Numbered from the stretch's first letter, positions 34,162 to 47,560 are shown. The stretch: DNA of 64,000 nucleotides from Thuidium tamariscinum (GCA_947034885.2 OX344756.2:16302098-16366097), one strand, 5' to 3'. Notes: generated by a model from the sequence alone, not told the origin. Made by a program: numbers and translations.

Positions 34162-37100
34162 TAGGTGTGTTGAATTTTTCTTCCACTACTCTTGGTGACA
34201 ACAACAAAAATATATATAAGTTACTAGTAAGTTACTACCTCTTCAATTGTACTGCAGAAACATCCTCAATCCTATTACTTGAATATGCGAATTCATTGCC
34301 AAAAATGCATTGATGTCTATTTGTATCTTTTCAGAACCAAGAGAATCAATAGGGGTGGTGCTCTTGCCACTACCAACTGAAATAAAGGAATACCCAGTTG
34401 GCCATTTATATTTCCAATTCAAATCTAAAAGTGTGGTGCAGCTCAGAAATTAAAGAGCACAACATTGAGCATTTTTATTTTTTATTTTTATTTATTAAAA
34501 CACATGGGCATTGAGCATTTTGAAGATGCTTGGAACAACCGGAAATTAAAGGCAGACAACATTACTCATTGGTTGGAAAAAGAAAAAGAAAACATCTGAA
34601 TAACTTATCTTCAACTGAAAGGCTGCTCTTCAGTCAGTGTGCCTTGTGCCATTGCCACAGTCAAAATTGAAGGAAAAGTAATTTTCTAATTTTTGAATGC
34701 ATAAAAACTTTGAAATTCAATAACCCTCATATCATAGGTCCAAACACCATGAAAAAAAATTCGAGCACCCCTCATAACCAAGGGCTTTCCAATGGTACCA
34801 AGATTGCAACCAAAATATAAGTAAAAGTAATTTTTTAATTTTTTAGAATCAAATAAAACTAAAAAAAATCATAACTTTCACACCGTAAGTCAAAACGCCA
34901 CAAAACAAAGCCCGTGGACCCCTCCTCACCAAGAACTTTCTAATAGTACCAAGCACGCAATAGGAAGACACATAAGTTGGGAGATGTCAATGTGACAAAC
35001 AAACAAAACAAAACAAAACAAATTACTTGCCTTAAGGTATAGATTATTATAGAATCCAACTGAGAATATTTACATTGGAAGGAGGGGGGTCCCATGACCA
35101 TGGGTTTCAAAGCCTCACCATTTTGCAATTATGTATGAAGAAAGTAAAACAAATAATGTTTATTTTCCAGAGATGAAATAATATGTCTTCTGTGAGTCAT
35201 AAAAATTTGAAATTGTCTTGAATTTTCCAAGGAAAAAGTGAAATTTTTTGTATAAAAACTAAATATTCCAAAAAATTCTGAAACTTTCACCACTAGTGTG
35301 TATTGTAGTGTACAACATCATGGTCTAAAACAAAGTTTCGATGTCATTCTAAAATTAAGAAATTAGCTCTCAATGGTCATATGCCCAAAGTTCAAATTAC
35401 AATCAAATATTGATTTTTTCAAGTTTTAGAAAAGAAAAAAATTGGATTAAGAATCAAAAGTCATAAACCTCGTTTCATTAGTTGGGATCAAAATTTTAAG
35501 AACATCATTTTTAATGGCTCAAATTCCAAAAAAGAGCAAAGAACAAGAAGTGGCCAAGTACATTATAATGTGGGTGATCCATGGATTAAGCATCTTCTTC
35601 TTTTGAAAAGTCATCAATACCTTAATAAGGGAATATGCAAATACTAGTGACTAAAAATGCATTTGAGCATTCTCCTTCTCTCCCTAAAATAGATGAAATA
35701 ATTTTTTTCCATTCCATAACCTTTTTTGAAGTCATCCAAGGACACTAATCATCTTCAATAACATTTTAGGATAAAACAAGTGGAGAGAATTTATTTGTGA
35801 AATATGAACAAGTGAAATGGAATTCGAAATCAAGATAACTACACCTTAATACATTCACATAAGTAACTTGGCATTATTTTCATTATCAAATCATCTAATT
35901 TTTTAGAAGTCTATCTCATGGGAGTCCTACTCACTACTTATTGGAGTGATTTGGAGACATCAAATGATAACAAATATACAAAATTTACCAAATCTTTATT
36001 TTTTCAAAACAAAAATTTATAATTTATATATTCAAGTTTTTGCACAAAGGGATCTGTAGAAAAACTTTGTTTCTAACATGTATAGCTTTTAGAAATGAGT
36101 CTCAAATACATTAGAACTTATAAGGGGAACCATGTGACATGTTCACTTTGATAAGTTTAAAGAAAGTTTTGAAATAGAAAAATTTGATGATTTTTATACT
36201 TGATATTTTCCTTAAACTTATAGTTTATGTGACCTTAGCTGTAGATTTTACATGTTTAACAAAACAATAGAAAGAATTTGAATAATTATCAAGTCTCATA
36301 TCGACTTGTAGTTACTTTCCAAATGTTAAGTCACATTTCAAACAAAAATTGTCAAAAATTGCCACTTTTTAGGGTAGTGAGAAAAAATAAAAGATTATTT
36401 TTATACATAGTACTCCAAGCTATTTGGATTGCCTAAAAGGTTCAAGGCAACATAACATTGATTCACTAGCATAATTGAATTCCTACATTTGAATAACTGA
36501 AACGCAATTCAAAGTCAAGGTAACATTACTTTAATGGATTTGAGTAAAGCAATTGAACATTATTCTTTGTCATCAAATTATCTCATTTTTTGTTCAATCA
36601 TATAGGAAGTAAAAAAAGATACCTTAGAAAATTTTCATATGCATTTTTGACTTTGTGTGATTAAACTATGTATTATCAAAGCCTCAAAAAGAGGTGTATC
36701 AAAAAGTGACGTTAGGCTCTCATGAACCAAAGCAAGGTCTTAAAGGCAAAAATAAATAAGACATTTCTTGATTCAAAGATGTTGAAAAAATAATGCGAAA
36801 TGCCTCTTAGTTGAGAAATGCCTCTTAGTTTAATAATTTAATGCTCATTTTAGCCCTTTAGATCATAGACAATTTTTTTGAAAGTTGTAATTTTAGTATT
36901 TGATTACAAAATATTACACTTTACAAAAATATGGAAGTCATCATAATGAGACAAACATGGATATAAAACTATATAGTTTAAATCTTTAGAATTACATATA
37001 TATATATATTCATGAATTTTTCTTAAAGTTATGATGAATTTCAAAATTGGAATACTTGATCCATGTATGATTTTAGGTGTTGATTTATATATACTCTTAG

Positions 37101-37780
37101 CACAAATTCATATTCTTTATGTGGTATTCAAAGGTAATCTAAACCCCTTAACTACCAATGAAAGTCAATATTTTAAAATTGCAAAAATGCATTATCAACT
37201 ATAACTTAGAAAAAAATTTAATGATTTTGAGAAGAAACATAAATTATGACTGAAGAAATCATATCCATACAGTAGTAGATCTACTATCGCACTTATTAAT
37301 AATTTTTGAAAAACTTGAATATTAAAAATATTAAAAATTGAATATTACGTTGAATATGCATGACTATTATGAAGTTTTTTCCATTGAACTCAAAATTTTG
37401 AAATTCAAATTATGTTTATTTCAAAAATAAAATATTTGATAATTCAAGTAATTTCTGAAGTGCCATTTCCTAAATTTAGTTTTTTTAGGCTAAAAATACA
37501 AAGAGTATAGAATTATATAGTATTTGTACATAAGTTCTTTTAATATTTATACCATAATTTATGTTAGAGAATTAACACATTTAGAATCATCAAGCATTAG
37601 TGGGTTTAGAACATATTAGGATTCATTTGTTGTTCAAAATTTGAACATCAAATTTATAAAGGATTAATAACTAAACATTAATTTTAAGATATGCCTAATA
37701 TAAAACATTCTAATAATGTATGTATATAAATTGTTAATCCATATTAGTGCACATTGTATATATGAGGCAGTGATTGCCTC
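34162..37780. other. AT-rich intergenic DNA
   Basis: Contains a degenerate duplication at 34672-34965. No gene seen in the rest. Confidence 0.45.
34672..34965. repeat. Degenerate ~150-bp tandem duplication
   Basis: AAGTAATTTTCTAATTTTT at 34676 and AAGTAATTTTTTAATTTTT at about 34826 each lead through CAAAACGCCA/CAAACACCAT, CCCCTC and TAGTACCAAG/TGGTACCAAG in the same order. Confidence 0.5.
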
Positions 37781-37835
37781 TTTTGAGCTCATTGTCATTG
37801 TCATTGTGACAAACTTTGTCACAATGAGCTCAAAA
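37764..37835. repeat. Two adjacent hairpins
   Basis: GAGGCA-N5-TGCCTC is followed by TTTTGAGCTCATTGT ... ACAATGAGCTCAAAA around GTGACAAACTTTGTCAC. The left arm carries an expanded CATTGT triplication. Confidence 0.8.
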
Positions 37836-40802
37836 ACTATTAAAATTTAAAAATTGATGCACCTCCCCCCTCCCAATCTGATTTAAACATTAAAATTTTA
37901 AATATTAAACTTTTTTAACCCCCCTCCCCTTCCAATTTGATATAAATATTGAATTTTAAATTAAAATTTTTTCTTGAACTTGTAAATCCACCTTCCTCCC
38001 ACCCTCTTCTAATTCTGAGAGGGTGGGCTTGGAGACAAAGAATATGGGATAAATGACATATCCGTATTCAATATCAATGTTCGTATGTTGTATCCGTATA
38101 TTGCATTGTATGCTGTATTGTATGCTATATTTGTATGGTGTATTTGGTATCCGTATTGGTATCCGATGGTTGTTGATTTTTCTTGGAGGGTGTGTGTGAG
38201 ATTTTTTAAATTCAAATCCAATAGCTGTCGATTTTTCTGATGAGGGAGGGGGTAGGAAAATTAATCAAACACCAGTGAGTGCCACTTTTCGTCACATTGT
38301 AGGATGTTGGCATATTACTAGTATTGCATATTTGAAGTTGGAATAAAATATCATTTATTGACATTGTTTAAGATGGTCAACAAACTTTAACTCCTCCTAA
38401 AGTGGGATTTTTCATTGTGCATGGATTGTTTGCAATGGTATCATACATCATATTAATCATGTATTTGCTAAGTAGAAAAAGTAGAGATAGAGTTCTACAC
38501 ACATGTCAATTTATGCATCCAGTATATGTCAATTTATGCACCGTGTATATCAAATACACAAATGTTCCATATTGCAATCCAAATTGGTCCTCTCATACCT
38601 TTTAAGGTTAAAAATAAACAAGATAATGTGTTCTTTTTAAAGATTTTATCATTTGCTAGTGGATTGATGAGAATTTATTCAAGCACTAATAGGTTTTATC
38701 CCTAAAAGAGCAAGGATCCATTAGGTAGATGATGAATGTTTTTAGTGTTTATAACAAGAATTATATGGAATGGATAAACTACAATAGGGCACAATTCTAG
38801 GGCACAATAATCTCATGCTAGTTAAGGAGATTCAACAAAGAATGTATGAACTTTAAGATGCCCTTAAATGCTCAAAAATGCATTGATATTTCAATTGCAA
38901 ATTGTATTGGAATTGTTGTAAAGCATATGTGACTACTGTGCAACAATTTCTAAAGAAGTGGAGGCAAACTCATAGTATGAGTAAAGTTAGTTAGACCTCC
39001 TAATTCACTGTAGAGACTGTTTATAAAATATTAAAAAAAAATTGCAATACAAAAGCATGTCAATGAGCAAGAAATGATACAAATAGGTCAAGTAGCTAGT
39101 ATGGGATTAAATTTTGTACAACAACTGCAAAGGCCCATTTACGCTATACCGAATAAAATGCAATGTGTAATTTTAATGAAAGGGATGGTATCATTAAATA
39201 TTGGATAGTGTATAGAAAAGATTCAAATTGTTGTATGATTTTGGATTTTACATGTAAATATTTGTTATGGTGCTCAAGTGCTTCACTACAATTCCAATGC
39301 ATTTTGCAATTTGAAAGCTTGTTCATTTTTTAATATGCTAGGAATTCTTGAATTTCATGAACTCTTTCTTGAATCTATATGGGGACAAAATTTGTAAGAT
39401 TACTAGACCCTAACCTATTGTATAATATCCTTCAAAAAAGAATGTTGTTCCTTGAATAGTAGGAATAAGTGAATAGGTGACAATCTTTTTGGTAGGGTAC
39501 AATACATCCATCTAAGTGTTCTAAAATAACAATTTTTTTTTCTATTTTTTATTGATGAAACTTGGACTTATTCCCTTGATGCTAGGTGATTTTTTATTTC
39601 AAATTATAAATCAACTAAATAATGTCTAAATCAGAAGAAAAAGAAATCTCACATAAACAAAGATTTTATTTTGTTTAAATTCCTCTAAAGCAATCGAGTT
39701 AGATGAAACATAAGGAATTCCAATTTTCTACATGAAAGTTGACAATAGAAGTTTTCCAAAATTGAAGGTATTATTCATGCAAAAAAATCTATAGGAAGCT
39801 TGTAAAAAAGGGGGAGGCAAGTTTCTTAATTTCCAAAAAACTATTATTAACTCATTTGACTTTAAGCCTTTTGGTGCTTTGAATTTGACAAGAAGGAAAA
39901 ACTTCTCCTAAAATCAGTAGTTTCTCCCTATTCACTCAAAATTACAAAAATATACCAAATTCTGCTAAAGCATTGCCAACCAGCTTTGTTTCCTGCACAT
40001 CAAAGTTCACTTCCCATTTTCCTATTAGGAATTCATCCATTGTGGAATTCATTTGGACAATAATTTTTTAAAAATATGCTCAAGGCACCAAGAACAATAT
40101 ATAGCATTGTTGAGGCATTGGTGTGTGCTTACTACTAAGTCTACCCCAATTTTGGTGAGGGATCGAATTACCTCATTGTCATGTAGGGACCTAAGAATTT
40201 TTGGAAAAAAAGAACATGTCAATTTCTTATTGGTCAATCTCCTTCTTAATAAAGGCATCAAGGATGAAATTTGCCGTCAAAGGCTATGAGGCTTAAAAGT
40301 TGAATCATTTTCAATAGATGCTTCATTTATGCTAGTCTTTTGGGGATATGTTTAAGGTTCTTAGAGTATTGTATTGCTACTATGTGCATATTGGCAAGGT
40401 GCTTACTACCATAGTCCACCCCAACTACAATGTGGGATCAAATGAACTCTTCATCATGAAGAATGAAACATGTCAATTCTTCATAGGGTTTAGTTACTTC
40501 CTAACAGAGGTGTAAGAAAGGAATTTAGTAGCCATTAAAGTCCATGAGGCTTATCATGTGTGTAGGTCAATTTCATAAATAACTTGGAAATTTTTTGGAA
40601 GATGTTGAAATTAATTAATTTTTTGCAACTATCTCTAAAAATTTGATAAAGAAACGCATTTATGTGTGAATAGAAAGAGTCAATCCAAAATTAGGAGTGT
40701 TCTCATGAAGTGCCAAAAATGAAAAAAATTCCTATTTGCTTGCAAAATTGTCACATTGAGAAAAGTATAATATTTTGGCACGAACCTACCGAAATAGACC
40801 TA
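37836..40802. other. AT-rich intergenic DNA
   Basis: Includes three short CCCTCC-rich segments at about 37863, 37920 and 37990 that look like a degenerate ~65-bp tandem array, and a 274-bp imperfect duplication at 40125/40399. No gene seen. Confidence 0.4.
40125..40570. repeat. Imperfect ~274-bp direct duplication
   Basis: GTGCTTACTACT / GTGCTTACTACC each continue through a CACCCC or TACCCC block, GGGATC, a CATGTCAATT block and a GAGGCTTA block. Frames are not preserved. Confidence 0.5.
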
Positions 40803-41189
40803 AGGGAGAAACACCCATTCCCGAATGTGTTCCTTGCAATGGACTTTAGACTCACCCAATTGCGTAAGTACAGTTCCTTTAATGTGTTCGCCACATGCTT
40901 GATTCTAATTGGCTGACGCATTTCAAGGACACATATAAATATCTTATTGGCTCACTGCTGATTTTAGCAACGTTTAGTTTTGGGTGCACCTATTGCACAA
41001 TTTCAGTGGTCTCGGGAGCCAACACTTTGAAAAATCAGAGAAATTATATACAACATCCAAAAAATCTAATTTTTTTTAATATTCATGATTTTCACTTGCT
41101 AATACTAGAGAAAAAAATATCAGTTTCAGAAAAAGCTGCCTCCAACTACGCTGAATTCCTTATTCGGACGTTTTTGGGTGTTTCCACTG
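40803..41189 (+). mobile_element. Family B miniature element, copy 5
   Basis: AGGGAGAAACACCCATTCC to GGGTGTTTCCACTG. TA at the left; the right flank reads TG. Confidence 0.75.
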
Positions 41190-42688
41190 TGCACGTTCTG
41201 ACTACCATTTCCAACATAAGTTACACTTTGTTCCCGCTGATTTTTCAGACCCAAATTTACCCCCATTTCTTCTCTCTTTCCTGCCATGTCCAAAAGTAAT
41301 GAAACCATGAGTATGGTACTCAGTATTTCATGGGTATTTTTTTGAAACAAATGGACAATTTCCATTGATAAAGGAAACAGTAACTTACATGGAACCAAGC
41401 CGGCAAAGCCATTTTTTTTTTGGTTTATTTTATGGGTATTTTATGAGTATTTGATCAGTCCTTGGCCAGGAGGGGAAGTCAAACGAGTAATATTTAGACC
41501 CGCAGGAAACTGGGGGTTGGAGATCAATATGAGGGAACTCAGTTTTCCAGGACCAGGGGTGGCTCAGGAATATGGGGAGACTTTTAGGCCATGTTTGGTG
41601 AGATGTTGGGCCTTGGTCTGCTCCATTTTGGATCCGGCTTCTGCCCCCGCCCCTTGCCTGGCCCCGCGGCCCCGCCCAGTGGCCCAGGCACTCATCCTTT
41701 GCATTTAGCCTCGACAATCATGTTTTGCGTTGGGCCCCAAATTAGAAGGCGACCGTAGCTGGAGGAGTTACTTGAATGGGGGGAATAATCCTTCCATTTG
41801 TTCAAAAAGAAAAAAGAAAGAAAAGGGGGAAATGATAATAATAATAGTAATAGTAATAGTAGGGCCCTGTAGAATACTTGGCAAGTAGTAATAATAGGGC
41901 CATGGATTGGGGAACCTTCAGCCTTGGACTTGGGTTTAAATACTTTTTTTTGTAGTCTTATTTGTGGCACTAGGCTTGAATTAATTTTGACTATGGGAGA
42001 ACTGGCTATAACAAGCCGAAAATGGGTGTGATTTGGGAAAAAAAAGTGTAGAAAATGGATTTTTTTTGTTTTTTTTCCTGTTTTTCAAAATTAATCTTTT
42101 TAAATTGAAAAAAAATTGAGAACAAATGGAAACCCATTGCAATAATTTCAGAAGGGCTGGGCAAACTTTTATTTATTTACTTATTTATTTATTTATTTAT
42201 TTATTTACTTATTTTTGAAACAATAGAAATCCATTGCACGCAAAACGATTACAAAACAGCCAAGCTGAGGGCAGGGAGAGTTGCTCGCCTGCTCGCCTGC
42301 CCGCCCTCCTTCCTTGCCCATGTGAATAATAACAAGTAGAGCCGCTTCTTTCTCGATTTATTTTTTAATCTTGCATTCACATTTTTGGATGGAATCCTTG
42401 ACCTCCAAGTAAGTTAAGTACGGATTGATTTTACCGAACTCACCCACCTGCCCCCTTTTGGATATTTCTAGCATAGGAAAAGGAGATAGATTAAGTAGAA
42501 GACACCACCAGCTACGCACATAGGGACAGGTTTTGGGGTGCAACTTTCCTTAGGGACAAGAAGGGGCTTGGGAATCAACCTATACACTCAACCTTCTACA
42601 GTGCAATACACTTTTTGACAAATACCATCAATGGAATTGGTCATTTTATAACCATGAAAATCCTGTAATCCGTGCCTAGATGACCCAA
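41190..42688. other. Spacer with a GC-rich island and a TTTA microsatellite
   Basis: GC-rich at about 41450-41760 with overlapping frames on both strands but no domain. AAT/AGT trinucleotide run at about 41836-41862 and (TTTA)n at 42167-42217. Confidence 0.4.
42167..42217. repeat. (TTTA)n microsatellite
   Basis: About a dozen TTTA/TTAC units. Confidence 0.9.
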
Positions 42689-42985
42689 TAAGGTAGGAGG
42701 CTGTAAAAGCAACCCTTTACCAGCTGATTTGCATTTTGGGGAAGCTAAACTCCTTAAAACAATTTTTAGTAAATTTTTGTGGTAAGAAAAATGGAATTGG
42801 CATCTAGTCCAAGTCATTTCATGTTTTTGGACCTTCATGGAATTAGTTATGAATTTTTGAAGTTGAAAACACAGTGGTTTCTAAAAGCAACCCCCTCCTG
42901 AAATGTACACTTCTAGTACATGTTAGAGGCAAAATCTACCAAATCGCTTTTAGAGACAAGGTTGCAATATCAGCCTTCTATCTTA
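42689..42985. mobile_element. Family M element, copy 8
   Basis: TAAGGTAGGAGGCTG to CAGCCTTCTATCTTA, TA-flanked; interior close to an inverse of copy 7. Confidence 0.75.
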
Positions 42986-43077
42986 GAGTTAATTGTACAG
43001 TTCACCTGTTCATCATGAGTTTCTGAAGAAGTGTGGAAGGGAATTTGGAAGAAAAAGAAAAAGTGTAGAAGGAAGGT

Positions 43078-44932
43078 TTAACCCATAAAGGATCAAAGTG
43101 CCTTTTTTGGCAACACAACGATTTTAGGCACATATGTGTGACTAGAGATTTCCATGTTTTGAAACCAATCTTTAATAGAAGGTGTGGACGAGGAGTATCT
43201 TCAACCCCTAAAGTTCTATGACTCTGTATTCACCAAAAACGCTCGAAAACTGCCATTTCTAGTACAACTACCAATTTTCTTGATAAAAACAATTTTGGAC
43301 ACATGTAACCATAGGATCTTGTAGTATAATGTCTAAAAAACATGTGGTAAAAATTTCAGAAAATTCCACCATGTGGATCAAAAGATATAAGCATTCAAAT
43401 TCACCAAAACCATTTTTTCAATCCTGCAAAAAACCGGGCAGCTGCACTTCACAAGCTCACTTCTCAAGGAAAAAATGTTGAAAATGGTGGTGCCTCTTTG
43501 AATTCAGTTTCCTAAACAAGATGGAGATATGCTAAAAAAAATTCATGTCATTTGGAATTGTACAACATACAGGAAAAAAATAGTAAGTAAAAAGAAATAG
43601 AGAATGATTCATAATACTAAATTGTTAAGAATTTAATTATAGAATTAAAAAATGAGAATCCCAATGGTTGTAATGTTGTAATAATCAATCTACATCCTAG
43701 GATTTTATTTTTTTACAAAAATATTGAAAATTGAGTGAAATAAACAACTTCGAAGTTTCTTTGATAGTGGAGAATCCATTACTGCCCGCAAACAAAAAAA
43801 CCTTATAACTTTTGACTCTTTGATTGAAATGGAATGATTCAAAGCTTTCCACTTATATATAAATGTAGAAAACCAGTTTAAAATTTTCATTTTTAAAAAA
43901 ATTGATTTTTTTTATCTGCCCGAACTGCCCAGTTACGAAAAAAAGTAACATATTAGGCCATAACTTTTGAGTCATATCTCCAAATGTCATGAAATTTGGT
44001 ACACATGAAGATATTCCTTGCCCCCACCTTCTATTAAAATTTCAGCCCAAAATATTCAAATTTCCAATCACACGTACCTGCCCAAAATTTCTATACAGCC
44101 CAAAAACGCATGTTGGTCCTTTAGGGGTTAAAGCCCAATAATTTTCATGACTTTTGACTATATGGTTGAAAAGTTATTGCATGATATATTGTTTGTTTTT
44201 CAATTTAGGCAGTTCGGGCAGATTTAAAAAAATCACTATTTTTGGAAACAAAAATTTGAAATTGATTTTTATAGATTTATATATATGTGGAAATCTTTGA
44301 ATCATTCCATTTGGATTAATGAGTCAAAAGTTATGAAGAATTTCAATTTGTGGGTAGTTATGGATTCTCAACTCTAAAATAAACTTTGAAGTCCTTTATT
44401 TTTACTCAATATTTTTGAAAAAAACAACAACAACATTGGGTGTAGATTGTTTATTACAACATTTGAACAATTGGGATTGGCATTTTTCAATTCAATAAAT
44501 AAATTGTTAACAATTTAGTATTTTGAATCATTTTCTATTTTTTTTTACTTACTATTTTTTTGTACATGTTGTACAATTCCAAATGATTTGAAAATTTTCA
44601 AACATGTAGTCAACTTGAATTGAAGAATGAATCCAAAGAGTACAACCATTTTGAACACTTTTTCATACAAATATGGCCTTATGAAGTACAGCTGCCCGCA
44701 TTTTTGCAATGGTAAAAAAAAGAATTTTTGTAACTTCAAATGCTAATATCTTGAAATCTATACAACAAAACTTTCTAAAAAACTTTCTACATCTTTTCAA
44801 ACAAGTGCACTAAGAGATCCTACAGTTACATTATTCCATGATTGTTTTTTTTTTAAATTTGGTAGTTGTCCTAGAAATGACAGTTTTGGAGTAGTTTTGA
44901 TGAAAACATAGTCAAAAACCGTTAGGGGTTAA
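43078..44932 (+). mobile_element. Family A TTAA-flanked element, copy A4, split by another A copy
   Basis: Outer ends are TTAA + CCCATAAAGG at 43078 and CCGTTAGGGG + TTAA at 44929-44932. The left segment stops at GAGGAGTATCT (43200) and resumes at GCCCAATAATTTT (44133), exactly as in A1 without a break. The intervening part is a full inverted copy. Confidence 0.85.
43201..44131 (-). mobile_element. Family A copy nested inside A4
   Basis: TCAA + CCCCTAAAG at 43201 to CCTTTAGGGG + TTAA at 44128-44131, about 931 bp and opposite to the host copy. In A5 the same target position reads CTTTAAGGCCC, i.e. a TTAA. Confidence 0.85.
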
Positions 44933-44979
44933 CTGAAAATAGTAGAAACTTGACAACAAACTCCATGAGACCTTAGTTT

Positions 44980-46080
44980 TGGTGGTCTAAGGAGTTTCAT
45001 CCAAGGATTCTTCTAAACTATAGTGGGGTATAGCTCATTTACGAATTTTTACATTCTCCAAGGAATGAAACTCCACTGTTACCAACTTTGCCACCATCCC
45101 AAAGATTGAAAAATATGTTTTTTGCTATGAATTTTTTTGTATAAAACACCTCTATTTTGGTAATATGTGTGCCAAATCTTAAGTTCAAAAGACTCACAAA
45201 AAAAATTGAAATCTACCAACATGTATAATTGTAAGAGCGATTTTTTCAGCCCTTGGTATAGTGTCATTTTGAGGGTCAAAGCTTGACATGGATGTAAGAA
45301 ATCATTCTCCTAACTACACACTTTGGTTGGTTTCAAATATCTTTTTTTAGGTGAACCTTTTGAAGTTGAGATTTGGCATACATCTTACCAACATACCAAT
45401 GATCTCATGACAAAAATTTCATGGTTACCAAACAATTTTTCATCCCCTAGAAAAGTGTCAAAGTTGGGAGTAATGAAATTGTCCCTTACAACTATACATG
45501 TTGGTAGATTAAAATTTTTGTTTGTTTGAGTCTTTTGAACTTGAGATTTGGCATACATGATATCAACATAGATGTTTTCACATTGAAAAAAATCTCATGG
45601 CAAGGAAAGTTTTTTGCAATCCTTGGGAGGGTGGCAAAGTTGGTAGTAGTGAAATTGTCCCTACCACTGCACATGTTGGGTAGATTTTGAATATCTTTTC
45701 TTGTGTAAATCTTTTGGATTTGAAATTTGGTATACATATTATCAACATAAAGATGATCTCATGACAAAAACTTTCATGGCAAAAAAATAGAACTTCAATT
45801 CTTGGCAAGGTGGCAAAGTTGGCAGTAGTAAAAATTTTCTTACATCTACACATGTTGGTAGACTTCAAATATTTTTTTTCTTGTAAATCTTTTGGCCATT
45901 AAATTTGGAATTCATATTATAAATATAAATTTTATTTTGAAAATACAAAATTCATGATTAAAATAAACAATTTTTCAACCCTCAAGAGGATATCAAAGTT
46001 GGCAGCAGTGAAACTTCTTTCACTGGAAATGCAAAAATTCGTAAATGAACTGTATCCCACTGTACAACTCCTAAAACCAC
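44980..46080. mobile_element. Family J: inverted-repeat element with internal ~178-bp tandem array
   Basis: The ends form an imperfect inverted repeat of about 80-100 bp (CATTTACGAATTTTTAC with TGCAAAAATTCGTAAATG; TGGTGGTCTAAGGAG with CTCCTAAAACCAC). Between them four direct units begin near 45316, 45497, 45672 and 45851, each with a TTGGTAGATT-, TTGAAATTTGGCATACAT- and AAAGTTGGCAGTAGTGAAA-like block. One inverted unit lies at about 45213. Frames here are shadows. Confidence 0.7.
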
Positions 46081-46388
46081 TGAGGCTCCAAAACCGCTCA
46101 CCTTTTGAAATGTATATTTCTGGTACATGATGCTTTTTGATCTTTACAGTAATGTGAACAAACAGTGAACATTTGAGGGGGTGGGCAGTTTTGGAGCCCT
46201 ATGCCATTTTGACTTCAGAAATTCTTAACTAACTCTACAGAACTCCAAAAAATATGAAACAACTTGGGTTAGATGCCTATTCAAGCTGTCTTTCAAGAAA
46301 AATTCATTGAAAAATATTTCAAGATGCTTGACCTGCCCAAAATTCTATTCCAACCCTTAGATGGTCAGTTTATGGACCTCCTCCCTTA
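46081..46388. mobile_element. Family M element, copy 9
   Basis: Close to an inverse of copy 6 (GGCAGTTTTGGAGC, TAGATGCCTATTC, CTTAGATGGTCAGTTTATGG), ending GACCTCCTCCCTTA. The left end abuts family J. Confidence 0.65.
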
Positions 46389-46439
46389 GTCCTCCATTCC
46401 ACAGACTTTACAATTCACTCTAATATCCTCTCTAAGTGT

Positions 46440-46706
46440 CAAGGCTTTTTTTTCATTTTTGAAGAAATGCCATAGTGGTGATATAAAATGTTATAGTGGT
46501 GCTCCTAATTCCAACATTCATCCACCTATTGGATGTATAGTACACTTTTCATCCACAATTAGGCGATTTCATCTAATATTTTTTTAAATTTCAAAGTTGT
46601 CTAGCGATTTCATCCAAATTCTTTGGCATTTTTTATAACCTTTTTTAGCCACATTTTTTTTTTCTGATGCAATCTGGCACCAGAAAGAAAAAAAAAAGCC
46701 CTGCTT
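46440..46706 (+). mobile_element. Family I miniature element, copy 2
   Basis: AAGGCTTTTTTTTCATTTTT to AAAAAAGCCCTGCTTA with the TGCAATCTGGCACC block near the right end. Confidence 0.55.
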
Positions 46707-47098
46707 AAGTGTATCCTACGGATGTTTTCCAAAGCTTATTTATTTTTGAAAGTTTTGTGAAATGGATGGAGTGCCATCCAAGTGTGCTTAAAAAGGTGGC
46801 TTTTGTCTATTCTTCAACATTATGACTAGCTTGGTCACGACGGTAGCACTCACCATGTATGCACTCCAGGCATGGAAAACGACCTCAGTAGTTGGCCCCG
46901 AGATCAGAATTCTCGGTGATTTTCTATGTCGGTTGGTAGTGACGAGAACACCTTCAATTACACGACGTCTTCTTCATTAGACAGCGATTGCCTAGTCTTT
47001 CACTTGGGGAGTTCTCTTTGTGCTGTTACAATTGGATGACGCAGGGCTCTTGCTTTGAGAGTTTGAAACATTGTGCACATCATTCACATCATTCTGTG
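46707..47098. other. Short GC-mixed spacer
   Basis: No gene recognised. Confidence 0.4.
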
Positions 47099-47335
47099 CA
47101 TTAGATGTTTTTTTTGGGGATTAGAAGAGTGTTTCAGGCCCATTCCCAATGCTGTGAACAGTCAGAATAAAAAATATAATTAATTAATTAATTAAAATTT
47201 TTAATTAATTTTTAAAAAAAATTAATCTGACATGGCAGTCTTTCCACCACATCAGATCTCATATGTGGTAGTTCCCATAGCATTCCCACAGTTGGGAACT
47301 CGCAGTCTTCTAAATCATAGAAAAAACATCTAATG
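47099..47335 (+). mobile_element. Family F miniature element, copy 1 (237 bp)
   Basis: CATTAGATGTTTTTT to AAAAAACATCTAATG; CCCATTCCCAATGCTG and CAGTTGGGAACTCGCAGTC inside; TTAATTAA-rich centre. Confidence 0.8.
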
Positions 47336-47339
47336 CATT

Positions 47340-47560
47340 AAGGCAGAGGCACCCAATGGCGTGCATGTACCCAATGGCGTGCGTTTCTACACCAGTCATT
47401 CATTCTAGAATAGAAATGTAGCGGGACTGTAGACTGCTTATTGTTTTAGGTCAAAAAAATAAGCCATGTACTGCCTACCTACATTTATAGCCTGAAATCA
47501 TTGTGCGCTATAGAAACGCACGCCATTGGGTACAGGCATGCCATTAGGTGCCTCTGCCTA
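47340..47560. mobile_element. Family G inverted-repeat element
   Basis: AGGCAGAGGCACCCAATGGC through GCGTGCGTTTCTA is mirrored by TAGAAACGCACGCC through GGTGCCTCTGCCT, giving ~50-bp arms. It fills the gap between two family F copies exactly. Only one copy in the window. Confidence 0.7.
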
